The notes: generated from the sequence alone by a model not told the origin. A DNA stretch of 64,000 nt from Planctomycetota bacterium (GCA_018242525.1 JAFEBS010000038.1:127464-191463); one strand, 5' to 3'; counted from the stretch's first letter, positions 16,908 to 26,698 are shown. Numbers and translations are program-made.

Positions 16908-18266
16908 GTGCCGAGTTGGGCGGTCGAGTTGTGTGTGATCGTGCTGATGGGGCTGCTGAATGGATTCTTCGCAGCTGCCGAAATTGCGATCCTCACCGCG
17001 CGCCGGGGCCGACTGGAGCAATGGGCCGAAGAAGGTGACAGTGCCTCGGCCGTGGCACTCGGCCTGGCCCGGGATACAGACCGGTTTCTGCCCACAGTCC
17101 AGGTCGGAATCACCCTGGTCGGCACATGTGCCGCGGTCCTCGCCGGTGCCCGCCTGGCGGTTCCGCTGTCCGAACTGCTGGAACAGTTTCCGCTGGTCTG
17201 GGTCCGGAACCACCGAACCGACGTCGCGGCCGGGCTGGTGGCCTGCGTCACAGGGTTCATGCTGCTGATCATCGGGGAACTGGTTCCCAAGCGGATTGCC
17301 TTCCAGAACGCCGAGCCGATTGCCCGGTTTGTGGCGTATCCCATGCTGATCCTGCAGCGTGCATCGCGTCCTGCGGTGTGGACGCTGCAGGTCACAACGT
17401 CTGTAATGCTCAGGTTGCTTGGACAGAAGATCCTGCCGCAGCGGACCGTCTCGGTGGAAGACATTGAGCATCTGATCGAGTCCGGTTCAGAGACCGGGGT
17501 GTTGGAGGAGTCCGAACACAAGGTGGCGATGGAAGCGCTGCGACTGGGTGATCGAACGGTCGTTGACATCCTGCGACCGCGGATTGACATCGACGCAGTT
17601 GACATCGACACGCCGTCCGCGGAAGTCGTCGGCGCCATCGCGATGTCCGGATTCTCACGCGTTCCGGTTTGTGAAGGGACGATTGATCACATTGTCGGAT
17701 TCGTTTACATCAAGGATGTCTTCCTGCAGCAATACCTGGGTCGGCCGATCGACCTGCGACGCCTGATTCGCCCCCCGCTGTTCATTCCGAAATCTCTGAC
17801 CATCAGCCGCCTGCTGGAACTATTCCAGGAAAACAAAACTCAACTGGCATTTGTCCTGGACGAATACGGCGGCACCCAGGGAATGGTCACGTTGGAAGAC
17901 GTCATGGAAATGCTGGTCGGCGAAATCCACGACGAATTGCGTCACGAGCGAAGTTCCAAGCAGAACGTCGAACAGTCCATCGTGCCACGCGACGACGGCA
18001 GTTGGTCGGTCGATGGAACCGTCAACCTGCACGAACTGGAAGAAGCCCTGGAAATCAGCCGCTGGCCCGAGCCAGTACCCCGCGGAATCGGGACTGTTTC
18101 CGGATTGGTCCTAGCACTGTTGAAGCGCCCACCGGCAATCGGTGACGTGCTGACCTGGAGCGATCTGCGGATCGAAATTGTTGATATGGACGGCCCCAAG
18201 ATCGACCGGTTGCTGATTCAGCAGGAGAACCCGACGAACCCCCGCAACGAAGTGTCTGGTGTTTAA
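16908..18266 (+). CDS. CorC/HlyC-family (CNNM-like) membrane transporter
   Basis: The 452-residue product has the DUF21-CBS-CBS-CorC_HlyC layout of proteins linked to Mg2+ or Co2+ efflux and membrane ion balance. The N-terminal membrane domain (about 1-190) holds four hydrophobic segments and GELVPKRIAF, the hallmark of DUF21. Paired CBS domains occupy about 215-335, including FVLDEYGGTQGMVTLEDVMEMLVGEI, the classic second CBS end. The C-terminal CorC_HlyC domain runs from about 355 to 435. The start is GTG at 16908 with GGGAG upstream. These proteins were once called hemolysins; an ion-transport role fits the family better. Confidence 0.9.
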   Translation: MPSWAVELCVIVLMGLLNGFFAAAEIAILTARRGRLEQWAEEGDSASAVALGLARDTDRFLPTVQVGITLVGTCAAVLAGARLAVPLSELLEQFPLVWVRNHRTDVAAGLVACVTGFMLLIIGELVPKRIAFQNAEPIARFVAYPMLILQRASRPAVWTLQVTTSVMLRLLGQKILPQRTVSVEDIEHLIESGSETGVLEESEHKVAMEALRLGDRTVVDILRPRIDIDAVDIDTPSAEVVGAIAMSGFSRVPVCEGTIDHIVGFVYIKDVFLQQYLGRPIDLRRLIRPPLFIPKSLTISRLLELFQENKTQLAFVLDEYGGTQGMVTLEDVMEMLVGEIHDELRHERSSKQNVEQSIVPRDDGSWSVDGTVNLHELEEALEISRWPEPVPRGIGTVSGLVLALLKRPPAIGDVLTWSDLRIEIVDMDGPKIDRLLIQQENPTNPRNEVSGV

Positions 18267-18293
18267 CCCGCCAGGCCGTTGAATTCGCGCCGG

Positions 18294-19211
18294 TCAGAAC
18301 TTTTCAGTTTGTAAGCGACGTGTCATTCGCCACATGACCACAAAATAAATCGCCAGCGTACTGCAGACTCCATGCAATACGATGCCGATCCGCGTCCTGG
18401 CGTCAGGTTCCACGATCCCCATCCATTCCAGTGCGGCATACCATCGAAACAGGCTGATCCCGAACACAACGGGGATCGCGATCAACCAGATGTAGTGGTA
18501 CATCAGGGCGAATTCCGACCACCGGACTGGCAGCAGCCACTGGCGAACGGTCAAGTGCGCGCCTCCGGTGGCGGCCTTGAAGAACTGCAGTACCGTCGTT
18601 GGACCACTCGCCGCAATCGTGTTGGCGATCGTTCGCCGATGCTTCAGGAAACCGAGCCAGACCCCACAGAACAGCGTGATATAAAGCGATTGCGTGATCA
18701 GTGCATGAGCATAAACAAACATCAGGGAATGTTCAGAGTCGAGCAGGACTCGAACATAGGGATTCCCTTCCAGAGCCAGATCAGGACTGTTGCCGACGGT
18801 GACGGAAATATCCAGCATCGCGCCGCCCACGATGAATGCGAACCCGCACCAGGTCACCAACTGCGGCAATCCCGTTTCCCCCTGACAGACCAGTCGATCC
18901 AGCAGGACCAGCGTCAGGAAGCCAAAGGCTGGCAGCGAGTAGGCCGTATACAGATGCAGTCGCAAGGCGTTGATCGGGAGGTAGTCGAACAGGATTCTGC
19001 GAGCGTCAATTCCGACTGCGCTTTCCAACGTATTCCACAGGCCGTGGCCGACGAGTCTCCCTTCGGTCATGGCCAGCAGTAACAGATCGCAACCGATCCA
19101 GCCTAAACACAGGCTCGACACGATCAGAAACCGTCGCAAGGTGGCATTGTTCTGCCAGTAGACGATGGCATCTTCCGCCGGAATCGTGACACGACTGCAC
19201 GTGGTCTGCAT
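18294..19211 (-). CDS. Multi-pass membrane protein of unknown function
   Basis: The 305-residue product has six to eight hydrophobic spans, near residues 28-48, 84-106, 117-137, 160-190, 240-262 and 275-297. VGNSPDLALEGNPYVR in a loop near 140-155 is its most conserved-looking stretch. I do not recognise a characterised family. The ATG at 19211 has AGGA 4-8 nt upstream. It lies 102 nt downstream of the large PQQ-propeller gene on the same strand, so co-transcription is possible. It converges on the CorC/HlyC gene. Confidence 0.65.
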   Translation of the reverse strand: MQTTCSRVTIPAEDAIVYWQNNATLRRFLIVSSLCLGWIGCDLLLLAMTEGRLVGHGLWNTLESAVGIDARRILFDYLPINALRLHLYTAYSLPAFGFLTLVLLDRLVCQGETGLPQLVTWCGFAFIVGGAMLDISVTVGNSPDLALEGNPYVRVLLDSEHSLMFVYAHALITQSLYITLFCGVWLGFLKHRRTIANTIAASGPTTVLQFFKAATGGAHLTVRQWLLPVRWSEFALMYHYIWLIAIPVVFGISLFRWYAALEWMGIVEPDARTRIGIVLHGVCSTLAIYFVVMWRMTRRLQTEKF

Positions 19212-19313
19212 GGTCCTGTCCCAACAAGGATCGATCGAGTGAATTGTGCGTGATGGTGATCGTCGTGCGAAAGCAATCCCGTCCCTTTCAGGACGGAACA
19301 AATCGGCCTGATC

Positions 19314-22300
19314 CTACCGTGGAGCCGGCCCTGGTTGCCCGGATCTGGAGTTGAACGTCAGTCGAAACATGTCCTGCTCGATGCGAATATCGTACCGATC
19401 CCGATGCTCCGAGGGGAACAACTGATAGTAGGGCTGCAGTGAAGGGGCGCGATGAGTCACGATTTCCTGGCCAGTCCGAGTATCAAGCAATCGCAAGATA
19501 CACAAACTGTTCCCTGGCCCCCCCCCTTCGGATTGTCGCCACATCTGAACGATGACTGGAGCGACACACGATTGGGTCAGCGACAGTGGCTCGGAATCCA
19601 GTTGGCGCTGCCACGTTATTGACGCGGAATGTCGGTCGATGCCGTACAGCAATCCATTCACGAATGCCATCCGCAATCCGCCCCAGGTCTGTTCCCCCAG
19701 CAGGACTGGCAGCCGCGGGACCGGACCCGAGATCGCTACGTACCAGCGATGCGCGTCATGCAGGCAGACAATCCGTTCCACCTTTGCCGGCAGCGCTACG
19801 GTAATTGGCTGACCACGAGTTGCCCCCGTGGAAGCGGACAGTATATGCATCGTTCCAGGGGATTCCAGCACGCCGATCGTGGACTCATCCATGGAAAACG
19901 GTATGGAATCCGCAGCAAACGAACGCCTCCACGCGATTGATCCTGTCCGCAAATCGGTCATTGCGACGCTGGTGGAGGCACCGTCTTCAATCGACCAGAC
20001 GTAGCTTCCGTGGTGACAGAGGATGTCTTCAACCCCCAGGTTCCAGACTCGTTCTTCAACCACGCGTCCATCAATCGCGCTGAGCGTCTGTAGCCATTGC
20101 GAGTCCGTGCGCCACAAATAGACATAGTCATCGTCGCCAAACACCTGGCAATTTGTCGGAAGGTCGATTCGATTCCACAGGCGTCGACCTGTCTGAATGT
20201 CGATTGCCACCAGTCGAGCCTGTGACCTGTAACACAGGTATCCGGCTCGAACCGGTCCCAATCCTCCCAGTGTTCTGCCAAATCCATCAACCAGCCGAGT
20301 CCCCTCATGACGAATCCCGACGCGGGCCGGTACCGGTTCGACATTCCACCAGGTCTCGCCGGGCATTTCCGATCTCGACGACACCATGTCGAATTGCAGT
20401 GACGTCGTTTTGGCATGCGGCTCTCCCCGCTCGTTGAACGGCATCACACCAAAAACTTCGGAACCGATCCGAACAATCAGCAATCGCCCGACTCCGTAGG
20501 CTTCGACTTGATCAATCTGGGCAAACTGCACACGAAACGTATTTGGTGCCCCGGGCAATTCCGATTTCCAGATTCCTGAATGCCCGTCCGCCGAGAACCG
20601 AATCTCGCGCCCGCCGCGATCGATGGCGACATCCAGGCGTGCCAGCAGGCTGTCGGGCTCTCCCTGGATCTGAACGGGGATTTGGTGCAGATGATGGTCA
20701 CGCGGCCGGGATTCCCGCTCGACATTGGGCAGGCCCGGCGGCCAGGTTTCTGGCGGCGCGTCGAGCAGCCGATGTCGCAAGTCAGCCAGTTCCGGCTTTG
20801 ATTGCAGCGATGCTGCCAGCGAGAGTCCGTTCCCCAGCGGCGTCTGGGGGTATTCCGCCAGGATACGACGCTGGATGGCTTCTGATTCACTGCGTCCCGA
20901 CACAGCCAGGGTTTCGCTGAGTTGTGCCAGAGATCGAACTGCGATCGAGGGATCGCGCGACCCGGACGCCGAAAGAAGTTCCAATTCGACCTTGTACTGA
21001 GGCCGCGCATACAAGGCTTCTTTCGGGTGAGCCAACAGCGCGCGACGAGCCCAGTCGAGTGGCAGTAACCGGTCAATCCATTGCTGCGCCGCGAACGGAT
21101 CCTTGCTGTTCTGCGCCATCGCCAGGCGACTCGCCAAGACCTGCTCCAGGTCTGAACTCAGTCTTGAATCGCTCCCGGAATCCGACTGGCGTCGTGCATC
21201 GTCCAGAATCCGCTGAATTGTACCCAGCAGAACCCGGTCTGCCCGGATCGACCGAGTCGAACCATCCGCGCCGGGCCAATAACCAACGTGTCGCAGACCG
21301 ATCGCGTCCACCAATTCCAGTCCATCGAGAAGGTGGGTCATTGCCGCTATCGGCTCACGTCCCTTCCAGGCGGAATCACCGAGGGCCATCCGGGCCGCCA
21401 ATCGCTCGTCGTCGGTGTCGCACAATGCCAGCAAGTCCCGTCCCAATGACTCCCGATCCGCCGCCGCCATGGAGCGAGTTTGCAGATCGGCCCGGATCGC
21501 ATCGCGTCGCAAGCTCCTGGCTTCGACGGACGTCATCCCCGCCAACCGCTGTTGTGCCGCCTGTAAATCGCCGGATTGATATTCCAGTTTCGCGACTTCC
21601 AGAGTGTTGAATTCATCTGGCTGGTCCTTCAACCGGGACTCTGCACGCTGGCGAACTGCTTTGAGCAGTGGCAACCGCATGAGCGCCGTTTCCGTTTGCG
21701 TCAACCAACCGTTTTCACAAGGAATCAGTGCCCCACAGATGGCGTTGGCTGCTGTCAGGCCGTGAAGTGGCGATCCGTCTGCCAGATTGACGACCGCAAC
21801 TCCACCGCCGCGCCGCGGCTGAAAGAACTGTGGTCCGACAATCGATCCGCGCCCGCAGATCTCGCCCGTCTCAGTTCGCCACCGCATTCGACCCGTTTTG
21901 AGATCGTGGGCGCGAATCGCCATCGGTTCGATCAGGACGACGCTGTCCTGAGTTGTCCCGCCAAGATACATGGCTTCGCCGCGCGGAATGCTCCAGAACG
22001 ATGCCCCGTCCGAGAGATGGATCGCGTGAAGTTGATTGGAATCCGGCGACGCAAACACGACACATCCCGGTTGATCGACCGTGCCCCCCGTGATCGAACT
22101 CGATACCTCACGCCATTCATTCCACCAGACATCGGGCAAGACAGCGGTGGAAGATCCGTTCACCGGTCGAACGGGCAGATCATGCTGGATCACCGGGTAT
22201 CGAAACGCCCATTCCATGGCCCGCGTTGTTGGATTAACAGCGGCCAGCAATCCACTGGCGGTGGGGCACAATAACAGTCCATTTGCCAGGGTGACTGGAC

Positions 22301-23801
22301 ACGCCACCCGACGCCGCGAAATGGACTCGGCCAGATGTGGCGCCAGCGTTCCCAACTTCACGGACCAGCGTAAGTGGCCCGTGCCATGGTCCATCGCCAG
22401 CAGGCTCAACTCGTCGTCATGTCGCGCCATGACGAACAGCAGGTCATCGACAAACAACGGAGTCCCCAGGAACGAGATTCCGCCAAACAGATCGGCCGGT
22501 CCTGTCGGAGGCCCGCCCACCTGCCAGCGAAGCTGACCGGAAGCAATCTCGTAACCACAGAGCCTGTTCCAGTGAACGGCCTGAACGGGCCTGGCCGCCC
22601 CTTTGCGTGGCTGAGCATCGGAACCGGGAAGCGGCCCCGTGGCGGATCGAGAAAAATCCAGATTGGGAGGTTCCTGAACAACTACGACGAGCTTTCCGTC
22701 GGTGGCTATGCCGCTGAACACAGAATCGGCCTCGGATCGACGGTGCCACGCTGCAGCCTGGGACGATCGAAACCCACCGCTTTGCTGGTATTCATGGTTT
22801 GGAACAGACCAGATCAATTCGCCCGAATTCAGATCGAATGCCTGCAACTCCTGCATCGTTCGGGTCAGGACAATCGTTCCGGAGACGACGGGGCGAATGG
22901 CAGACGAAGAGACGACTCCTTGCTCGCGATAGTATCGCTGGATCAGTGACAGGGTCTGCTGCAGTTCGGTGACTGGATTTGTGTCTCGCGACCAGACGGA
23001 TTCCATCGAGGGCAACAATGAACCTGTGGCTGATCTGTGAAACGGCTCTGCCTTCCGCGAAGCGCTCAGGCGTTTAGCGATCCAGTCTTCGACGGAGACC
23101 GCTGATCCTGCGATCACGACTGACTGGTTTTCGGTGTCCCGATGAAGGGATCGCCGGGCCTGATCCGCGGCGTCGAGTTGACCAGCGGCAATCAGACACT
23201 CGATGGATGCCACCGTGGCCACGGTTGTCTGCGTGGCAGTCGCACGTGGATGGCTGGCGACTGACCTCCAGGCAATGGCGGCCTGTTCAGGTCGGCCGGA
23301 ATCGCGGTAGGTTGCAGCCAGAAAATGCAGAGCCTCAAATCCCGAGAGAGTCTGTCGAAAACGTCGCACGAATTCCGCGATCGCTTCGGGCGAACTTCGT
23401 TGTTGAATAATCAGCCATCGTTCCCGGGCGACCTGATCCACAGCGTGCTCAAACCGCCCGCGCGGTTCCACGGGTAACTGCGATGCCAATTGCCATGCCA
23501 GCTCACGCGTCGAGAAGTACGTTGAATTGGCCGAATTCGCGGTGAAAGAGTCCTCGGCAGTGATAATCTGCTGTAACAGGACAGCTGCGGCACCGAAGTC
23601 ACCCGCCTCAACGCACTTCTGGGCGGATTCCAGCGATTGATCCAATTGCCGATCCTGAGTCACCAACAAACCGCTGGCGACATCTCGATCATTGTCGGGT
23701 GATGGCGGGGCGGCCCCAAGGTTGATCACCGATACCGATACGGCGACCAGGGCCAACGCGATTAAGCGGCTGGTCGGAGAATTGGTGAACGGGATTCGCA
23801 T
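19314..23801 (-). CDS. Very large exported PQQ-like beta-propeller protein
   Basis: The 1495-residue product starts with a signal peptide (hydrophobic SRLIALALVAVSVSVINL, likely cleavage after GAA near residue 31). Residues about 40-260 are helical with TPR-like spacing (GDFGAAAVLLQQI). A PQQ-like propeller follows: blades with ELIWSVPNH, GQLRWQVGG, GHLRWSVKLG and GRMRWRTETGE between about 320 and 680. A second helical segment lies at about 740-1020, and a second propeller at about 1100-1480 with blades such as GRRLWNRID and ASITWQRQLD. The W-containing GxxxW repeats are typical of BamB-like and dehydrogenase propellers, but no quinoprotein active-site residues can be assigned, so scaffolding or sensing is as likely as catalysis. 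The ATG at 23801 is preceded by GAAGG. Confidence 0.8.
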   Translation of the reverse strand: MRIPFTNSPTSRLIALALVAVSVSVINLGAAPPSPDNDRDVASGLLVTQDRQLDQSLESAQKCVEAGDFGAAAVLLQQIITAEDSFTANSANSTYFSTRELAWQLASQLPVEPRGRFEHAVDQVARERWLIIQQRSSPEAIAEFVRRFRQTLSGFEALHFLAATYRDSGRPEQAAIAWRSVASHPRATATQTTVATVASIECLIAAGQLDAADQARRSLHRDTENQSVVIAGSAVSVEDWIAKRLSASRKAEPFHRSATGSLLPSMESVWSRDTNPVTELQQTLSLIQRYYREQGVVSSSAIRPVVSGTIVLTRTMQELQAFDLNSGELIWSVPNHEYQQSGGFRSSQAAAWHRRSEADSVFSGIATDGKLVVVVQEPPNLDFSRSATGPLPGSDAQPRKGAARPVQAVHWNRLCGYEIASGQLRWQVGGPPTGPADLFGGISFLGTPLFVDDLLFVMARHDDELSLLAMDHGTGHLRWSVKLGTLAPHLAESISRRRVACPVTLANGLLLCPTASGLLAAVNPTTRAMEWAFRYPVIQHDLPVRPVNGSSTAVLPDVWWNEWREVSSSITGGTVDQPGCVVFASPDSNQLHAIHLSDGASFWSIPRGEAMYLGGTTQDSVVLIEPMAIRAHDLKTGRMRWRTETGEICGRGSIVGPQFFQPRRGGGVAVVNLADGSPLHGLTAANAICGALIPCENGWLTQTETALMRLPLLKAVRQRAESRLKDQPDEFNTLEVAKLEYQSGDLQAAQQRLAGMTSVEARSLRRDAIRADLQTRSMAAADRESLGRDLLALCDTDDERLAARMALGDSAWKGREPIAAMTHLLDGLELVDAIGLRHVGYWPGADGSTRSIRADRVLLGTIQRILDDARRQSDSGSDSRLSSDLEQVLASRLAMAQNSKDPFAAQQWIDRLLPLDWARRALLAHPKEALYARPQYKVELELLSASGSRDPSIAVRSLAQLSETLAVSGRSESEAIQRRILAEYPQTPLGNGLSLAASLQSKPELADLRHRLLDAPPETWPPGLPNVERESRPRDHHLHQIPVQIQGEPDSLLARLDVAIDRGGREIRFSADGHSGIWKSELPGAPNTFRVQFAQIDQVEAYGVGRLLIVRIGSEVFGVMPFNERGEPHAKTTSLQFDMVSSRSEMPGETWWNVEPVPARVGIRHEGTRLVDGFGRTLGGLGPVRAGYLCYRSQARLVAIDIQTGRRLWNRIDLPTNCQVFGDDDYVYLWRTDSQWLQTLSAIDGRVVEERVWNLGVEDILCHHGSYVWSIEDGASTSVAMTDLRTGSIAWRRSFAADSIPFSMDESTIGVLESPGTMHILSASTGATRGQPITVALPAKVERIVCLHDAHRWYVAISGPVPRLPVLLGEQTWGGLRMAFVNGLLYGIDRHSASITWQRQLDSEPLSLTQSCVAPVIVQMWRQSEGGGPGNSLCILRLLDTRTGQEIVTHRAPSLQPYYQLFPSEHRDRYDIRIEQDMFRLTFNSRSGQPGPAPR

Positions 23802-23967
23802 GATGCGGCCTTCGGGACGGACGTCAGCGACGATCACGGATTCTCACCAGAAACGAAGCCGGCAGCAATGTGGTTTTCCGGAAATCGTGTCAGCAGACCA
23901 GATTCCGACTTTCTTCCCAAGTTTCTGGCGAACGAGGGTGGCATCGCTGTTCGGCGGTTGTCAGAAC

Positions 23968-23976
23968 TGCTATATT
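23968..23976 (+). promoter_or_regulatory. Extended -10 promoter (TGC-TATATT)
   Basis: TGC followed by TATATT forms an extended -10 element about 60 nt before the small basic gene at 24037. No good -35 box is seen, as is normal for extended -10 promoters. Confidence 0.4.
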
Positions 23977-24036
23977 TTCGACCCTTCGTCCCCGGGTAAT
24001 GGGGCTTGATTGGGTTGAGCAGGAGAAGTTTTCGCC

Positions 24037-24135
24037 ATGGCCAAGACCACACGCAAAGTCAACAAAGCAAACCACGGTCGGCGCCCGGCCAGCTCCAAGG
24101 CCCGCAAAGCCAAACGACGCAAGATGGGCGTCTGA
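24037..24135 (+). CDS. 32-residue strongly basic protein, possible ribosome-associated peptide
   Basis: The product MAKTTRKVNKANHGRRPASS... ends KAKRRKMGV and has 14 Lys/Arg in 32 residues. The size, charge and RRKxG-type ending recall the smallest ribosomal proteins (bTHX, or the bS22/AURKAIP1-COX24 group), but I cannot show homology. The gene is well equipped: AGGAG 11 nt before the ATG, an extended -10 promoter about 60 nt upstream, and a hairpin terminator 54 nt after the stop. It is a single-gene unit divergent from the PQQ gene. Other options are a small nucleoid protein or an rRNA-binding peptide. Confidence 0.6.
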   Translation: MAKTTRKVNKANHGRRPASSKARKAKRRKMGV

Positions 24136-24188
24136 TGCAGGTTGCGCACGCCGAGTGATCTTTGGATCCGAGCGGTTGCTGACAGAAA

Positions 24189-24217
24189 CAAGGCGGGATT
24201 CCCCGCCTTGATTCGTT
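24189..24217 (+). terminator. Hairpin terminator
   Basis: Stem CAAGGCGGG/CCCGCCTTG (24189-24197 and 24202-24210) with loop ATTC, followed by a short T-containing tract (ATTCGTTTTC). It ends the 32-residue gene's transcript. The T-run is imperfect. Confidence 0.65.
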
Positions 24218-24262
24218 TTCTGGCCACGGCCCTGTGGCGGACCGGACTCAGACGAACCGGAC

Positions 24263-24736
24263 TCAGAAGTTCGGCGTCACCTGATGAACCACCAATCCAG
24301 GCACTTGAACGTCATCATTCTGGGCACCGGGCGCGAAACGCTGATCCGTCTCAAACAGGTTGCGCGTGGGGACATCGACAGCCCAAACATCGCCCATTTC
24401 CCGGCGAATTTGAATCGCCGACACGGTCACCATCAACGCGACGGCCATCGCCATCGCCGCAGCGGGAATCCAACCGTTAAAATGGTCACGGCGGCGTGGA
24501 ACCTCTTTCAGGACCATGGCCAGCTTTGGCCACAGGCTGGGTCGTCCGGAGTCGAAAGGAAGTGACGTGGTGGATGCAGACTGCAATGCATCCAAGCTTT
24601 CCTGCAGTCGACTTTGCTGCATGGCACATTCGGGGCAGGCTTTCAGGTGCGACCGTAACTCGGCCGCCTCCGAGGCATCGGCCAAGTCGCGTCCAACCCA
24701 AAGTGGAAGCAGCCGAGAGGCTTGTCGACAGTTCAT
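24263..24736 (-). CDS. Zinc-finger anti-sigma factor, membrane-bound
   Basis: The 157-residue product begins MNCRQASRLL and carries the anti-sigma zinc finger HLKACPEC (H30, C34, C37). One transmembrane helix runs from about residue 88 to 108 (GWIPAAAMAMAVALMVTVSAI), leaving a short exported tail of about 48 residues. Proteins of this type hold an ECF sigma factor at the membrane until a signal arrives. The partner is the sigma factor 72 nt upstream on the same strand. The ATG at 24736 gives the family N-terminus. The tail has no recognisable sensor domain, so the signal is unknown. Confidence 0.8.
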   Translation of the reverse strand: MNCRQASRLLPLWVGRDLADASEAAELRSHLKACPECAMQQSRLQESLDALQSASTTSLPFDSGRPSLWPKLAMVLKEVPRRRDHFNGWIPAAAMAMAVALMVTVSAIQIRREMGDVWAVDVPTRNLFETDQRFAPGAQNDDVQVPGLVVHQVTPNF

Positions 24737-24808
24737 GATCAAAACCCTGAAAACGTGATATCGAATCATCCGGCAACAGTTTCCTGCTGTCCGGGGCGAG
24801 CGCTGGCA

Positions 24809-25459
24809 TCAATCTTCAACCGACCCCACGGTTTTGGGGAGAAGGTTCGGCTTCGAATCCCTTCGCTTGACCCAGATTTCCTGGAACATGCTTCGAGCTT
24901 CCGCCAGCCGCCAACGAATGGTTGCTTCTTTGCGGCCCAGCATCGTGGCGATTTCGGAAGTGGAAAAGTTCTGTAAGTCTCGCAGCATCAACACGATCCG
25001 ATAATTCTCCGGAATCTGATCCAGCACCGCTTCAACTTCCTGCTGCAGATCCATCGCCTGCCGAGGATCAGCAATGGCTGGATCCGGCGATTTTTCGGAA
25101 TTGCGATCCGTAAACAGCAACCACCAGCCCCGTCGCTTGCGACGACGGATATAGTCCAACGTCTGATTGACCCCGATTCGGAACAACCAAGGCCCGAACC
25201 TGCGGGAGGGATCAAACTGATCCAGCCGTTCGTAGACCTTCATAAAGGTTTCTTGAGCCAAGTCTTCCGCCAGTTCAGGGCTTTTGACGAATTGCTGAAT
25301 GACACGAATCAGACGCCGTTCATAACGCATCACCAATTCGCCGAATGCCTGTCGGTTACCACGGCGCGCTTCTTCTACCAGCCGCGCTTCGTTCCTGGCG
25401 CCAGCAAGTTCATCCGATTCGGAGAGTTCCAGATCCGGCTGGGTCATTATGTTGAGCAT
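24809..25459 (-). CDS. ECF-type RNA polymerase sigma factor
   Basis: The 216-residue product has sigma region 2 at about 34-108, including AEDLAQETFMKVYERLDQFDP and FGPWLFRIGVNQTLDYIRRRKR, a linker with a Trp-rich patch, and region 4 at about 140-192 with LRDLQNFSTSEIATMLGRKEATI (helix-turn-helix for the -35 box). It would direct polymerase to a small regulon, and the zinc-finger gene 72 nt downstream is its likely anti-sigma partner. The ATG at 25459 has AGGGTG upstream; ATG 25447 is a close alternative. A longer frame to 25636 looks spurious. The ECF group cannot be settled by eye. Confidence 0.9.
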   Translation of the reverse strand: MLNIMTQPDLELSESDELAGARNEARLVEEARRGNRQAFGELVMRYERRLIRVIQQFVKSPELAEDLAQETFMKVYERLDQFDPSRRFGPWLFRIGVNQTLDYIRRRKRRGWWLLFTDRNSEKSPDPAIADPRQAMDLQQEVEAVLDQIPENYRIVLMLRDLQNFSTSEIATMLGRKEATIRWRLAEARSMFQEIWVKRRDSKPNLLPKTVGSVED

Positions 25460-25870
25460 TGGTGTCACCCTGACAAAACTTACGCTTGTCGGGGTGACAT
25501 CGTTGGAGTGGGAAGTGGATTTTGTGAATTCCGCCACGGTGAAGATTGTATCCATCCTGCCGAAACCGGGAACATCGACCCGCGTTTCGTTTCCGGAATT
25601 CCTGCGACAGGGCAACCTGCCAACAGTCCCCCGCACCTGAAATTCACGACGTAACCATTGATCTTTTCACGACGTGCGCTATCGACACGTCGTTGATCTT
25701 GATACTATCGAACGGTCTGAACTGTCCGCAAAGTTTGGGGCACAGACAAGGGATGCAACCACGCTCGCCCGAAAGTTGAGCTTCCTTGGACGCTCGGCGA
25801 ACGTGATTGTGCTCAGGATGAGGCCGTTTTCCGACGACGCATCAGGACGCACGACGCGGAACCCAATAGC
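25460..25870. other. Intergenic region, 411 nt, divergent promoter space
   Basis: No gene seen. The sequence separates the sigma factor gene (-) from the SDR gene (+), so promoters for both should lie here. I could not pick convincing elements on either strand. Confidence 0.4.
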
Positions 25871-26698
25871 GTGTGGAAACTGCTCGCAAATCAATGGGCA
25901 CTTGTAACTGGCGCCTCTTCAGGCCTCGGCGAAGAATTCGCGCGCCAATTGGCTTCGCGGGGAATGCACCTGGTCCTGGTTGCTCGCCGCCAGGACATGA
26001 TGGAGAAGCTGGCTGCGGAACTGCACTTGCAGCATGGGACACGCTGTCAGGTGATTTCCGCTGACCTGTCCGACCCGGCGGAACCTAAACGGGTGCTGGA
26101 CGAAATCGCCGCGCGCGAAATCACCATCGAATTGCTGGTTAACAATGCTGGATTCGGGATTGTCGGGGAAGTCGGCAACGTTGATCTGGATCGAAGCCTC
26201 GAGATGATCCGCCTGAACGTTTCCGCCCTGACAGAGCTGACATATCGACTGCTGCCCGGGATGCTGGAACGAGGACGTGGTGCGATTCTCAATGTCTCGT
26301 CGCTGTCTGCGTTCCAACCCGTCGCCTATATGGGAGTCTATGCCGCCAGCAAGGCGTTCGTACTTCACTTCAGCGAAGCATTACATTGCGAACTGAAGGA
26401 TCGTGGAATCACGGTGACCGCCGTCTGCCCGGGTGTGACGCGGACCAGTTTCTTCGACATCGCCGGAGCGTCAGGCTGGCTCCAGAAACATGCCTCTCAT
26501 CCGGTGGATTTTGTGGTGAAGCGGGCGTTCAAGGCCCTGTCCCGCCGCCAGCAATACACGGTTCCCGGTTGGCGGAACTATTTGCTGACGCTGCTTGTTC
26601 GAATCGCCAGCCGGCGCCGCGTGGTCAAGGAGTCAACCCGGTTCTTCCGCCCCCGCCGCAAGGAAGATCCCGCGTTGAAAGCGACGAAGCCCCGTTAG
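25871..26698 (+). CDS. Short-chain dehydrogenase/reductase (SDR)
   Basis: The 275-residue product is a classical SDR, an NAD(P)-dependent oxidoreductase. The cofactor loop is [12 protein letters not shown] at 13-24, NNAG at 91-94, the catalytic Ser in NVSSLSAF at 141-148, and YAASK at 157-161 supplies Tyr157 and Lys161. PGVTRTSF after the last strand is the cofactor clamp. VARR after strand 2 suggests NADPH preference. It is closest in style to the DltE/YqjQ-like group of unknown substrates. The start is GTG at 25871 with no strong ribosome site, so the first residues are uncertain. The C-terminal 30 residues are very basic. Confidence 0.88.
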   Translation: MWKLLANQWALVTGASSGLGEEFARQLASRGMHLVLVARRQDMMEKLAAELHLQHGTRCQVISADLSDPAEPKRVLDEIAAREITIELLVNNAGFGIVGEVGNVDLDRSLEMIRLNVSALTELTYRLLPGMLERGRGAILNVSSLSAFQPVAYMGVYAASKAFVLHFSEALHCELKDRGITVTAVCPGVTRTSFFDIAGASGWLQKHASHPVDFVVKRAFKALSRRQQYTVPGWRNYLLTLLVRIASRRRVVKESTRFFRPRRKEDPALKATKPR

